From: Allopusillimonas soli
GTDB taxonomy: Bacteria; Pseudomonadota; Gammaproteobacteria; Burkholderiales; Burkholderiaceae_B
Length of the DNA stretch: 64,000 bases
Reading direction: 5' to 3'
NCBI RefSeq assembly: GCF_004153445.1
Contig: NZ_SDQC01000005.1
Location: 1 to 64,000 of the forward strand
In this document: one piece after another, positions 27,994 to 37,406 of the stretch
Layout of the letters: each line of letters begins with the position of its first letter
Numbering within the stretch: position 1 is the first letter of the stretch
Position numbers and translations under genes: made by a program
The notes under the pieces: generated by a model
Told to the model about the DNA's origin: nothing
Databases searched by the model: none
What the model saw: the letters and a program-made list of their open reading frames with translations, nothing else

Positions 27994-29355
27994 TTAATCC
28001 AGATCGCGAAGACGCGCTATGGCGGCATCGATGCGGTCGACTGCGATGATGTCCAGCCCCTCGATGGGCTGCCGCGGCGCATTGGCCTTGGGTATGAGGG
28101 CGCGGCCGAAACCCAGTTTGGCGGCTTCGCGCAGGCGCTCCTGACCACGCGGAGCGGGACGTATTTCTCCTGCCAGCCCCACTTCGCCAAAGACAACCAG
28201 CCCGCGCGGCAGCGCCCGATTGCCAAGCGAGGACATGATGGCAAGCAGCACAGGCAGATCTGCCGCCGGTTCGGTGATCTTCACACCGCCCACGGCATTC
28301 ACGAAGACATCCTGGTCGTAGGTAACGACGCCCGCGTGGCGGTGCAACACCGCCAACAACATCGCCAGTCTCGTGCTTTCCAGACCAACAGTCAGACGGC
28401 GCGGATTCGGCGCGTTGGCCGAATCGACCAGCGCCTGTATCTCGACCAGCAGGGGCCGCGTGCCCTCCTGTGTAGCCATAACGCAGGACCCGGGCACATT
28501 CTGTTCATGCTGCGAAAGAAACAGCGCCGAGGGATTGGACACCCCGCGCAACCCACGGTCGGTCATGGCGAATACGCCCAGCTCGTTGACGGCGCCAAAG
28601 CGGTTCTTGAAAGCACGCACCAGCCGGAAGGCCGAGTGTGTGTCACCTTCGAAATACAGCACAGTATCGACGATATGCTCCAGCACGCGCGGCCCGGCCA
28701 GTGTGCCGTCCTTGGTGACGTGGCCTATGAGCACAATGGCGGTTCCGGTCTGCTTGGCCAGCCGGGTCAGCTGGGCCGCGCATTCGCGCACCTGCGACAC
28801 TGAACCCGGCGCCGCGCTCAGCTCACTGGAATAAAGCGTCTGGATGGAGTCTATGACGGCAATGCTGGGTTTTTGCTCCATCAGCGCCGCAGTAATGGTC
28901 TCGAGCCGGATTTCCGCCAGCAGGTCGACGCCCGCCGTCTGCAGTTCAAGCCGCCTTGCCCGCAGCGCCACCTGCTCTGCCGATTCCTCGCCCGTGACAT
29001 AAAGCACTTTCACTGCCTTGGACAACGACACCAGCGCCTGCAGCAGCAGCGTGGACTTGCCTATGCCCGGATCACCGCCGATGAGAACCACGGCTCCCGA
29101 TACCAGGCCGCCGCCCAGCACACGGTCGAATTCGGCAATGCCTGTAGGCTGGCGCGGCAGCTCACGGGCTTCGATTTCGGCCAGGCTGCGCACCGGGCTG
29201 GCCCCCGCCAGCGGCGCATAGCGGTGTGCGGGTGCAGCACTCTCCCGGGCTTCTTGCAGCGTATTCCATGCCCCGCAATGCGGACACTTGCCTTCCCACT
29301 TGGGGCAAACACCCGCACACTCGCTGCATACAAACAGAGTTTTGACTTTGGCCAT
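27994..29355 (-). CDS. radA: DNA repair protein RadA
   Basis: A 453-residue RecA-related ATPase that drives branch migration and processing of recombination intermediates. An N-terminal C4 zinc finger (CSECAGVCPKWEGKCPHC, from residue 10), Walker A GGDPGIGKSTLL, the RadA signature KNRFG (in FKNRFGAVNELGVF) and a C-terminal Lon-protease-like domain (about 290-450). Full length. It sits in a minus-strand run between an SDR gene and a TSUP transporter, 33 bases before the latter. Confidence 0.97.
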   Translation of the reverse strand: MAKVKTLFVCSECAGVCPKWEGKCPHCGAWNTLQEARESAAPAHRYAPLAGASPVRSLAEIEARELPRQPTGIAEFDRVLGGGLVSGAVVLIGGDPGIGKSTLLLQALVSLSKAVKVLYVTGEESAEQVALRARRLELQTAGVDLLAEIRLETITAALMEQKPSIAVIDSIQTLYSSELSAAPGSVSQVRECAAQLTRLAKQTGTAIVLIGHVTKDGTLAGPRVLEHIVDTVLYFEGDTHSAFRLVRAFKNRFGAVNELGVFAMTDRGLRGVSNPSALFLSQHEQNVPGSCVMATQEGTRPLLVEIQALVDSANAPNPRRLTVGLESTRLAMLLAVLHRHAGVVTYDQDVFVNAVGGVKITEPAADLPVLLAIMSSLGNRALPRGLVVFGEVGLAGEIRPAPRGQERLREAAKLGFGRALIPKANAPRQPIEGLDIIAVDRIDAAIARLRDLD

Positions 29356-29423
29356 GCCGCAGTTTAACCGCTGGGCCGTGCATCCCGGCGTGACGGGATA
29401 CCCATTACGCGTGCCCGCACGCG

Positions 29424-30143
29424 TCAGGCCCGCCCTGCTAGGCTTCCGCCCCCGTCCACGCCAAGCACCTGCCCGGTGATATAGCTCGCAGCGTCGCCCA
29501 GCAAAAATGTGACCGCCGCTGCCACATCGGCCGGCGCGCCAAAGCGGCCCATGGGTATGGACGCCAGTGCGGACCTTTCTGCATCACTGCCAGCCGGATG
29601 GTTGACCCTGAATAGCTCTGTTTCGACCGGCCCCGGCGACACAGCATTAACGGTGACGCCGTAGGGAGCCAGCTCCAGCGCCCAGGTGCGCGTCAGGCCT
29701 ATGAGGGCGCTCTTTGCGGCCGAATAGCTGCTGCGATTGATGCCGCCATGCGTGACACGGCTGCAGATATTGACGATACGACCCTCATGGCGGGCCTTCA
29801 TGGCGGGCACAAATGCCTGCGTGACTTGCAGGGCCGCCCGCACGTTAAGGTCCAGCACCTGGTAAAGCGATGCCAGATCAACCTCGCCCAGAGGCTGGGG
29901 ATTGACCAGGCCAACATTGTTGACGATGCCGTCCACGGGATATTTTTCCCGTATGACCCTAAGCATGTCCTCCGTTTCGCCCGCGTTGGACAGATCGCAG
30001 GCATACAGATAGCCCGGGAAATCGATGTCCTGCGCATTGCGGGCCAGGCCCACCACATGGCAGCCCAGATCGGCCAGATGGCGGCTTACGGCCCAGCCTA
30101 TGCCCTTGGTCGCTCCGGTGACGAGTACGCATTTGTCTTTCAT
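29424..30143 (-). CDS. short-chain dehydrogenase/reductase
   Basis: A 239-residue classical SDR with a Rossmann fold: LVTGATKGIGWAVS (cofactor-binding TGxxxGIG, about residues 8-20), NNVG (about 82-85), catalytic Ser in IVNICSRV and the YSAAKSAL active-site Tyr-Lys pair. C-terminal FLLGDAASYITGQVLGVDGGGSL is the usual family end. Substrate unknown; FabG-like 3-oxoacyl reductases look similar, but no fatty-acid genes are adjacent. ATG 30143 overlaps the alr stop as ATGA, so it is coupled to alanine racemase. Confidence 0.85.
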   Translation of the reverse strand: MKDKCVLVTGATKGIGWAVSRHLADLGCHVVGLARNAQDIDFPGYLYACDLSNAGETEDMLRVIREKYPVDGIVNNVGLVNPQPLGEVDLASLYQVLDLNVRAALQVTQAFVPAMKARHEGRIVNICSRVTHGGINRSSYSAAKSALIGLTRTWALELAPYGVTVNAVSPGPVETELFRVNHPAGSDAERSALASIPMGRFGAPADVAAAVTFLLGDAASYITGQVLGVDGGGSLAGRA

Positions 30144-31336
30144 TGGGTGTCCTCGGTAGAGATGATGGTGCGCGGTACGCGCGGCGCCACCGCACATAGC
30201 AGCTCGTATCCTATGGTACCCGCGGCCGCGGCCACTTCGTCGACCGACGGGCCGCCCTCGCCCCAGAGCACCACCGTCGATCCAACGCGAGCCTGGGGGA
30301 CGGCGTCGAGATCCACCGCCAGCATATCCATGGAAACGCGGCCAACCGTCACGGTGCGCACGCCGTCCACCGTGATCGGTGTGCCCGACACGGCGTGTCG
30401 CGGGTAGCCGTCGGCATAGCCGCAGGCCACCACACCGATGCGCATGGGTGCAGGCGCATGGAAAATATGCCCATAACCCACACCGGTGCCCGCCGGGATG
30501 TCTCGTACGCTGATAAGCGATGCACTGAGCGTCATGGCCGGCCTCAAGCCCAGCGCGTGCGCCGACCGCTGCGCGAAGGGAGAAGCACCGTACAGGCAGA
30601 TGCCGGGCCTAACCCAATGGCTGGCTCGAGCGGCCATTGGCGTCTTGTCCTCCCTGGTGGGGCCGCCGCCGGAGTCCGTGCCGGCAGCGGCGCCCGCCTT
30701 CGCCCACAGGCCAGGCGTAAGCGTGCCGGCCGAATTGCATACGCTGATCGGGCCTGGCAGGCCCTGCGTGATCTGGTTGAAGACATCAAGCTGCGCCTGC
30801 GTGACGTCAGCGTCATCGTCTGCGCGAGCGAAATGGGTCATTTTGCCGAGCCTGCCCAGAATGCCCGCCTGCTGTGCCCGCAAAGCGCGCTCGAATGCGC
30901 TACGGTAGCTGGCTGGCGTGAAGCCGAGCCGGCTCATGCCGGTGTCCAGCTTGATGAAGGCATCGATGGGACGGCGCGGGTGCGCGCCGCGCTCAAGCAT
31001 CTCCAACTGCTCGCTGCAGTGAATGGTGGTGTGAAGACGGTATTCGTCGAGGACGGCCACATCGGCGGCCTGAAAATGCCCTTCCAGCAACAGAATGGGG
31101 CCCGCCCAGCCGAGCTCGCGGCATTGCACGGCTTCCTCGAGATCCAGCATGGCCAGGCCGTCGGCGCCAGCGAAAGCCGAAACAGCGGATTCGATTCCAT
31201 GCCCATAGGCTCTCGCCTTGATGACAGCCCAGACGCGAGGCTGCATACCCTGCCGCGCCTGAAGCTGTGACTGAACGACTTTCAGATTGTGACTCAGCGA
31301 CGCCGGACGGATCGTGGCTGAAATAGGACGCGGCAT
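30140..31336 (-). CDS. alr: alanine racemase with an internal insertion
   Basis: PLP enzyme making D-alanine for peptidoglycan. VWAVIKARAYGHG carries the PLP lysine K40, and the second catalytic residue is Y288 in GTGVGYGH. FIKLDTGMSRLGF and VSMDMLAVDL are also typical. At 398 residues it is longer than the usual 360-370. The excess is a Gly/Ala-rich stretch at about residues 211-238, between CNSAGTLTPGL and HWVRPGICLYG, where most family members have only a few residues. Start ATG 31336 (MPRPISATIRPASLSHNL). Divergent from hpnC; a catabolic DadX-type racemase cannot be excluded. Confidence 0.92.
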   Translation of the reverse strand: MPRPISATIRPASLSHNLKVVQSQLQARQGMQPRVWAVIKARAYGHGIESAVSAFAGADGLAMLDLEEAVQCRELGWAGPILLLEGHFQAADVAVLDEYRLHTTIHCSEQLEMLERGAHPRRPIDAFIKLDTGMSRLGFTPASYRSAFERALRAQQAGILGRLGKMTHFARADDDADVTQAQLDVFNQITQGLPGPISVCNSAGTLTPGLWAKAGAAAGTDSGGGPTREDKTPMAARASHWVRPGICLYGASPFAQRSAHALGLRPAMTLSASLISVRDIPAGTGVGYGHIFHAPAPMRIGVVACGYADGYPRHAVSGTPITVDGVRTVTVGRVSMDMLAVDLDAVPQARVGSTVVLWGEGGPSVDEVAAAAGTIGYELLCAVAPRVPRTIISTEDTQ

Positions 31337-31422
31337 ACTTTCCTCTACTTTACCCGGATAGCGCAGTCTAAACCTTCGCGCCCGTGAACGGTAGCCCATG
31401 GCAGGCCTTATACTTCGCGCCT

Positions 31423-32292
31423 ATGGCTGTTGATCATTATGAAAACTTTCCGGTCGCCTCGATGCTGCTGCCCCGGCGCCTGCGCCCCGCGGTGCATGCC
31501 ATCTATCGGTTTGCCCGCAGCGCCGATGATATCGCCGACGAGGGCGATGCGCCTGCGCACGAGCGCCTGCGCCGCTTGACAGACTATCGCCGCGCGCTGG
31601 CGCAAGTGGCCAGCGGCACCGACCGCTGGCCGCCGGGCGACCCGCTTGGGGCGGTTTTCCAACCCCTGAGCCTCGCCATACAGCACCATGATCTTCCGCT
31701 GCAGCCTTTCGAGGACCTGCTCTCCGCCTTCGAGCAGGATGTTTCCACCACCCGCTATGGCAGCCAGGCAGACTTGCTGGATTATTGCCGCCGGTCGGCC
31801 AACCCGGTCGGTCGCCTGATGCTGCATCTGTACCGTGCCGCCGACCAGGACAATCTGCTGCTGTCCGATGCCATCTGCACAGGTCTGCAATTGGTCAATT
31901 TCTGGCAGGATGCGGCCGTGGACTGGCGCAAAGGGCGCATCTATATTCCTCAGGAGTCGATGTCCCGGCACGGCGTGGACGAACTTTACATTGCGCGGCG
32001 CATCAGTCTGGCAGACGGCATGGCGCGGGCGGCGCCCGGCGACCCCATCGCGGATACCACGTGGGCCGCCCTCATGGCAGAGCAGGCTGCCTGGGCGCAA
32101 GGCCTGCTGCTGGCGGGCCTGCCTCTCGCCAGCCGTTTGCGCGGACGCATCGGACTGGAGCTGAAACTGGTGGTGCTGGGTGGCCTGCGTATCCTCGAAC
32201 GGCTGAACCATTTACACTATGACATATTCCTGCAGCGGCCCACACTCGCCCGACGCGACTGGGCGCTGCTGTGCTGGCGGGCGCTGCGCTAG
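31423..32292 (+). CDS. hpnC: squalene synthase HpnC
   Basis: A 289-residue trans-isoprenyl-diphosphate synthase-like protein that, in the HpnCDE route, converts presqualene diphosphate to hydroxysqualene. VDHYENFPVASMLLPRRLR is the HpnC-type N-terminus. The aspartate-rich motif is SADDIADEGD (about residue 40) and the second motif NFWQDAAVDWRKGRIYIP (about 160). ATG 31423 fits; an upstream start at 31384 lacks support. First of hpnC-hpnD-hpnE, divergent from alr with 86 bases between. Confidence 0.93.
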   Translation: MAVDHYENFPVASMLLPRRLRPAVHAIYRFARSADDIADEGDAPAHERLRRLTDYRRALAQVASGTDRWPPGDPLGAVFQPLSLAIQHHDLPLQPFEDLLSAFEQDVSTTRYGSQADLLDYCRRSANPVGRLMLHLYRAADQDNLLLSDAICTGLQLVNFWQDAAVDWRKGRIYIPQESMSRHGVDELYIARRISLADGMARAAPGDPIADTTWAALMAEQAAWAQGLLLAGLPLASRLRGRIGLELKLVVLGGLRILERLNHLHYDIFLQRPTLARRDWALLCWRALR

Positions 32293-32337
32293 AACCAAAC
32301 CACAGGCCGGCCACCCGCCTCCAATCACAAGTCCCGC

Positions 32338-33204
32338 ATGAATCCCGACGAATATTGCCAGAACAAGGCCGCCCAGAGCGGTTCCAGTTTTTATTACAGC
32401 TTCCTGTTCCTGCCGCCCGAAAGACGCAGGGCCATCACAGCGCTCTATGCCTTTTGCCGCGAGGTGGATGACGTCGTCGACGAGGTCACCGAACCCTCCG
32501 TGGCGCGCATGAAGCTGGCGTGGTGGCGCACGCAGGTCGAAGCCCTGCGCGGCGGCCAGGCCGAGCACCCCGTCATGCAGGCACTTGCACCGCATGTGCA
32601 GGCCTTCGGCCTGGACGAAGACAAGCTGCTGGCCGTCATCGACGGCATGGAAATGGATCTGGACCAGGCCCGCTATATGGACTGGGATGCGCTGCGCACC
32701 TACTGTTGGCATGCCGCCAGCGTGGTGGGCGAGCTGTCGGCCAGTATTTTCGGCTATACCCGGGAAGAAACCATGGTCTTTGCAGACAAGCTGGGCCTGG
32801 CATTCCAACTGACCAATATACTGCGCGATGTTGGCGACGACGCCCGTCGCGGCCGCATCTACCTGCCCGTCGAGGATATGGAAAAGTACAACGTGCCGGC
32901 ATCGGATATTCTCCAGCGCCAGCACTCCGACCGATTCGAGGCGCTGATGCGTTTCGAAGCGCAGCGCGCGCGCCAGCACTACCGCGAAGCCATGCAGGCC
33001 CTGCCCGATGTGGACCGACGGGCGCAGCGCCCTGGTCTCATGATGGCTGCCATCTACCACACGCTGCTGGATGAAATCGAAAGGGAGAACTGGCGGGTAC
33101 TGGATCAGCGCATCGCCCTGACCCCCATACGCAAGTTCTGGCTGGCCTGGAAAACCTGGGTGGGCGGCGGCGCGGGCGTCGTAAAGCGCCTGAGCCGCCC
33201 ATGA
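32338..33204 (+). CDS. hpnD: presqualene diphosphate synthase HpnD
   Basis: A 288-residue enzyme that condenses two farnesyl diphosphates into presqualene diphosphate. SSFYYSFLFLPPERRRAITALYAFCREVDDVVDEV is the diagnostic start with the first aspartate motif; written in parts here as SFLFLPPERR and EVDDVVDEV. The second motif is NILRDVGDDARRGRIYLP. Starts 45 bases after hpnC. It uses the FPP that IspA (also in this window) would make. Confidence 0.94.
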   Translation: MNPDEYCQNKAAQSGSSFYYSFLFLPPERRRAITALYAFCREVDDVVDEVTEPSVARMKLAWWRTQVEALRGGQAEHPVMQALAPHVQAFGLDEDKLLAVIDGMEMDLDQARYMDWDALRTYCWHAASVVGELSASIFGYTREETMVFADKLGLAFQLTNILRDVGDDARRGRIYLPVEDMEKYNVPASDILQRQHSDRFEALMRFEAQRARQHYREAMQALPDVDRRAQRPGLMMAAIYHTLLDEIERENWRVLDQRIALTPIRKFWLAWKTWVGGGAGVVKRLSRP

Positions 33205-33292
33205 TCTGCATGCGCAACCCCGCCGCCACTGCGAACCGATGCCAGGCAACGGGTTTTGAGCCGGCCCGGCGCCGCCCGCAGGAACGGTGTTC

Positions 33293-34630
33293 ATGAGGGT
33301 TGGCGTAGTAGGCGCAGGCTGGGCCGGGCTGAGCGCGGCATGGGCATTGCACCGGCGAGGCCACTGCGTACATGTGTTCGAATCGGGACGCACCCCTGGC
33401 GGGCGCGCGCGGGGGCTGTGGTCTTCTGCGCTGAACCGCCGTCTGGACAATGGCCAACATGTCCTGCTGGGAGGCTATACCGAAACACTCGCACAGATGC
33501 GCGAGCTGGGCCTGAACCCAGACCAGCAATTCAACCGCCTCCCCCTATCGCTGCACAGCGCCGACGGCAGCTTCAGCCTACGCGCGCCATCGCTGCCCGC
33601 CCCCATGCATCTGCTGACAGCCTTGCTCGGCGCGAAGGGACTGTCCTGGCCCGAAAAATGGCGGCTGACACGGCAGATTGCCACGCTGCGCGCCAGAGGC
33701 TGGCGCGTGCGGGAAGGGCTTTCCGTGGAGCACTGGCTTGTCCAGGGCCATCAAACGGAAAACTCGCGCCGCGTGTTTTGGAATCCGTTGTGCCTGGCGG
33801 CGCTCAACACACCTGCCGCCGCCGCCTGCGCACAACTGTTCGCCAATGTGCTGCGCGACAGCTTGGGCGGCCCGCGCCAAGCCAGTGACATACTCATTCC
33901 CGATGTGGATCTCACCGCATTGTGGCCGGCACATGCCGTGGCCGCGCTTACGCGGTGCGACGCGCATCCGCGGGCATGCGGGGAAAATAGCGTGGCGTTC
34001 GGACGCACCATACGGCGACTGGCCATCGACGGAAACCGAGTGATGCTGGATGACATGCCGTACGATGCCGCCGTCGTTGCAACACCACCCGTATCCGCCC
34101 GCCGGCTACTCCGGACGCTGCCGCAAAACACCGCATCGGCCCGCTACGACGACATGCTGGCCGCCTTTGCCTATATGCCCATAGCAACCATCACATTCAA
34201 GTTCACACACCCCTGGGCCTTGCCCCACCGCATGCTGCTGCTGCACGACCACCCTGGTGCGAACGCGCATGGGCAGTGGCTGTTCAGCCGAGGCGATCTC
34301 GCCCACGTCGTCGTGAGCGACGCCCGCGCCATGGCGGATGAAGCACAGCAGAGTATGGTGGCCGGCGTGCTGCGCCAACTGCGCGAACAGGCGGGTGGCC
34401 GCTGGCCCCTGCCCGATGTCAGCGGATATCATGTCATCGTCGAAAAACGCGCCACATTCGCCGCAGTCCCCGGCCTGAAGCGCCCCACCAACGCCACGGC
34501 CTGGCCGAATGTGTGGGTTGCGGGCGACTGGACGGATACCGGCTATCCAGCCGTCCTGGAAGGCGCCGTGCGCAGCGGCCGGCGCGCGGCGGCCATGGCC
34601 GGGGCCGCGCAAGAGACCCGGCGGATTTGA
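33293..34630 (+). CDS. hpnE: hydroxysqualene dehydroxylase HpnE
   Basis: A 445-residue FAD-dependent amine oxidase/desaturase-type protein that reduces hydroxysqualene to squalene. VGVVGAGWAGLSAAWALHRR at the start is the dinucleotide-binding motif, followed by GGRAR. The C-terminal VWVAGDWTDTGYPAVLEGAV is the second FAD motif. ATG 33293 follows an AGGAA sequence 7 bases upstream. Third hpn gene. It ends one base before the thrC stop on the other strand. No squalene-hopene cyclase is in the window. Confidence 0.93.
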   Translation: MRVGVVGAGWAGLSAAWALHRRGHCVHVFESGRTPGGRARGLWSSALNRRLDNGQHVLLGGYTETLAQMRELGLNPDQQFNRLPLSLHSADGSFSLRAPSLPAPMHLLTALLGAKGLSWPEKWRLTRQIATLRARGWRVREGLSVEHWLVQGHQTENSRRVFWNPLCLAALNTPAAAACAQLFANVLRDSLGGPRQASDILIPDVDLTALWPAHAVAALTRCDAHPRACGENSVAFGRTIRRLAIDGNRVMLDDMPYDAAVVATPPVSARRLLRTLPQNTASARYDDMLAAFAYMPIATITFKFTHPWALPHRMLLLHDHPGANAHGQWLFSRGDLAHVVVSDARAMADEAQQSMVAGVLRQLREQAGGRWPLPDVSGYHVIVEKRATFAAVPGLKRPTNATAWPNVWVAGDWTDTGYPAVLEGAVRSGRRAAAMAGAAQETRRI

Positions 34631-34631
34631 A

Positions 34632-36044
34632 TCAGGCCGCGCTTGAGACGTGCTGCTGAATATATGCGCGCACCGCGTCCACATCGTGCTCCATGACCGT
34701 GACCCGCTGCGGCAGGGCCGACAGCGACGCAAGCTCCGGCGGCAGCGGCACGGAACGGCCCAAGGCCTCTTCGATGGTTGCGCCGAACTTGGCCGGCAGC
34801 GCGGTTTCGAGAACAAGCATGGGTACGCCATCCTCGACATGCGCAGCTGCCACCTTTACGCCGTCGGCCGTGTGCGGATCAATGAGCACGCCGCAGTCGC
34901 GATGGATGCGGCGAATGGTTTCAAGACGGTCGCCATGGCTGCTCGCACCCGCCACGAATCCGTATCGGCTCTCAAACTGATCGCGCAGGCTGCTGAGATC
35001 GAACTGACCGGTGCGCGACAAGGTGTCCCAGCAAGCGCTTACGCGTGCGGCATCGCGCCCCAGCAGATCAAACACAAAGCGCTCGAAATTGGATGCGCGC
35101 GAAATATCCATGGATGGGCTGGAGGTAGCCCGCGTCTGCTCGGCCGAACGCGGGCGGTAGATGCCCGTGCGGAAGAACTCTTCGAGCACGTTGTTTTCGT
35201 TCGTGGCCAACACCAGGCGCCGAATGGGCAGTCCCATTTCCCTGGCAAAGTGTCCGGCAAGAATATTGCCGAAGTTCCCTGAAGGAACGGCAAAGGAAAC
35301 CTGCTGCCCTGGCGCCGATGTTGCCCGCAGCCAGCCCCAGAAGTAGTAGACGATCTGCGCCGCGATGCGGGCCCAGTTGATGGAGTTGACCGCACCGATG
35401 CGATAGCGGCTCTTGAAGTCGAGATCGCCCGCCAGTGCCTTGACGATGTCCTGGCAGTCGTCGAATACGCCCTTGATGGCAATATTGTGTATGTTCTCAT
35501 CCTGCAGCGTGTACATCTGTGCACGCTGAAAGTCGCTCATGCGGCCGTGAGGCGACAGCATGAAGACCGCAATACCGCGCTTGCCGCGCAAGGCATGCTC
35601 GGCAGCCGAGCCGGTGTCTCCCGACGTGGCGCCAAGAATATTCAGGCTGGTGCCGCGTCGTTTGAGCACATACTCGAAAACCTGGCCCAGAAACTGCATG
35701 GCCATGTCTTTGAAGGCGAGCGTGGGGCCCTGCGACAACCCTAGCAAAGACATGCCGCCGTCCAGCGGCTTGAGAGGAACCATATCAATGCCGAAGACCT
35801 CTGGCCTGTATGCCGCGTGCACAAGCTCATCAAGGTCGCCGCGCGGAATGTCGTCAATGAACAAGGCCAGGACGCGCGCCGCCAACTCCGCATATGACAG
35901 CGAGCGCCAGGAAGCCAGGGTTTCGGCGTCGACGACGGGGATGCGCTCGGGGATGGCGAGGCCGCCATCGGTGGCCAGGCCTTCGAGCAGGATGTCCGAG
36001 AATGGCTGCGGCTTCATGCCGCCGCGGGTCGAAAGATAATGCAT
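34632..36044 (-). CDS. thrC: threonine synthase
   Basis: PLP enzyme converting O-phosphohomoserine to threonine. The 470-residue length is of the longer, proteobacterial class. MHYLSTRGG at the start is the family signature; the PLP lysine is in TLAFKDMAMQFLG, and LGATSGDTGSAAEHA binds the cofactor phosphate. Third of the alaC-hom-thrC group, 51 bases after hom. Confidence 0.96.
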   Translation of the reverse strand: MHYLSTRGGMKPQPFSDILLEGLATDGGLAIPERIPVVDAETLASWRSLSYAELAARVLALFIDDIPRGDLDELVHAAYRPEVFGIDMVPLKPLDGGMSLLGLSQGPTLAFKDMAMQFLGQVFEYVLKRRGTSLNILGATSGDTGSAAEHALRGKRGIAVFMLSPHGRMSDFQRAQMYTLQDENIHNIAIKGVFDDCQDIVKALAGDLDFKSRYRIGAVNSINWARIAAQIVYYFWGWLRATSAPGQQVSFAVPSGNFGNILAGHFAREMGLPIRRLVLATNENNVLEEFFRTGIYRPRSAEQTRATSSPSMDISRASNFERFVFDLLGRDAARVSACWDTLSRTGQFDLSSLRDQFESRYGFVAGASSHGDRLETIRRIHRDCGVLIDPHTADGVKVAAAHVEDGVPMLVLETALPAKFGATIEEALGRSVPLPPELASLSALPQRVTVMEHDVDAVRAYIQQHVSSAA

Positions 36045-36095
36045 GCTGTCTAATCCGGCGGATCCGGCGCCCTATGGCGGGCATGCCGGCAATGA

Positions 36096-37406
36096 TCAGG
36101 AAAGGTTCTCCACGCGCAGTCGGGTGACGTCGGAGTGAACGAAGGGAAGCCCCACGATGCGCTGCAGCGCACTGTCGATATCGCCCTCACGAGCCTGATG
36201 CGTAAGGAAAATGATATCGGCCTCGGTATCGCCATGGGGCTCCTGGAACATGGAACCAATGGAAATGCCGACATCGGCGAGAATGCGCGCCACGTCAGCC
36301 AGCACCCCGGGCCTGTCCTGAACCCGCAGGCGCAGATAGTACGACGACAGCACGTCGGCCATGGGCAGGACAGGCGTGTCGTCCATGGCGTCCGGCTGAA
36401 ATGCCAGCGGCGGCACCTGATGGCCCGGATCAGCCGCCTGCAGGCGGGTGACATCGACCAGATCGGCGACCACCGCCGACGCCGTCGGCAAGGCGCCCGC
36501 GCCTTGACCGTAATAGAGCGTCGGACCAACTGCGTCACCCTGGACGAGTACGGCATTCATGGCGCCCTGCACGCTGGCGAGCATGTTTTCCGCAGGCACC
36601 AGCGTCGGATGGACCCGCAGCTCTATGCCCTCGGGCCGGCGGCGTGTTATGCCAAGCAGTTTCACGCGGTAGCCCAAGCGCTCCGCGTGAGCCAGATCCT
36701 CCTGGGCGAGACGCGCGATGCCCTCTGTGTAGGCCTTGTCGAACTGCACGGGTATGCCGAAGGCGAGCGATGCAAGCAACGTCAGCTTGTGCGCGGCATC
36801 TATGCCCTCGACGTCGAAGGTCGGATCGGCTTCGGCATAACCGAGGCGCTGCGCCTCGGCCAGCGCCTCCGTGAAAGGCTCGCCGCGGGCGCGCATTTCT
36901 GAAAGAATGAAGTTCGTCGTGCCGTTGATGATGCCGGCCAGCCATTGGATGCGATTGGCGGCCAGCCCTTCACGAATGGCCTTGACGATGGGAATGCCGC
37001 CGGCAACCGCGGCCTCGAAGGCCACCATGACGCCCTTGGCCTGCGCCGCCGCAAAAATCTCGTTGCCGTATTCGGCGAGCAGTGCCTTGTTGGCTGTGAC
37101 GACATGCTTGCCATGCGCGATTGCCTGCATGATCCAGTCGCGTGCCAGGCTATGGCCACCCATGAGTTCGACCACAATATCGATGTCCGGATGCGTGGCC
37201 ACCTGGGCGCCATCCTGGACCACCAGAATGTCGTCGCCCACCAGACGGCGCGCTTTTTCAATGTCGCGCACCGCCACCGCGGCAACCTCGATGCGCCGTC
37301 CGGCGCGCCTGGCGATTTCCTCGGCGTTCTGATTCAACACTTTCCAGGTGCCGCCACCGACGACACCAAGACCCAGCAGTCCTACCTTGATTGGATGCGC
37401 ACTCAT
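36096..37406 (-). CDS. hom: homoserine dehydrogenase
   Basis: Reduces aspartate semialdehyde to homoserine on the way to threonine and methionine. A monofunctional 436-residue form: NAD(P)-binding [14 protein letters not shown] at the start, catalytic region [14 protein letters not shown], and a C-terminal ACT domain (about residues 355-436; [18 protein letters not shown]) for feedback control by threonine. ATG 37406 overlaps the alaC stop as ATGA. Confidence 0.96.
   Translation of the reverse strand: MSAHPIKVGLLGLGVVGGGTWKVLNQNAEEIARRAGRRIEVAAVAVRDIEKARRLVGDDILVVQDGAQVATHPDIDIVVELMGGHSLARDWIMQAIAHGKHVVTANKALLAEYGNEIFAAAQAKGVMVAFEAAVAGGIPIVKAIREGLAANRIQWLAGIINGTTNFILSEMRARGEPFTEALAEAQRLGYAEADPTFDVEGIDAAHKLTLLASLAFGIPVQFDKAYTEGIARLAQEDLAHAERLGYRVKLLGITRRRPEGIELRVHPTLVPAENMLASVQGAMNAVLVQGDAVGPTLYYGQGAGALPTASAVVADLVDVTRLQAADPGHQVPPLAFQPDAMDDTPVLPMADVLSSYYLRLRVQDRPGVLADVARILADVGISIGSMFQEPHGDTEADIIFLTHQAREGDIDSALQRIVGLPFVHSDVTRLRVENLS

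Noticed and set aside
32212-33450. 412-codon minus-strand frame opposite hpnD and hpnE
   Set aside because: Spans two real genes and the gap between them; typical high-GC artefact.
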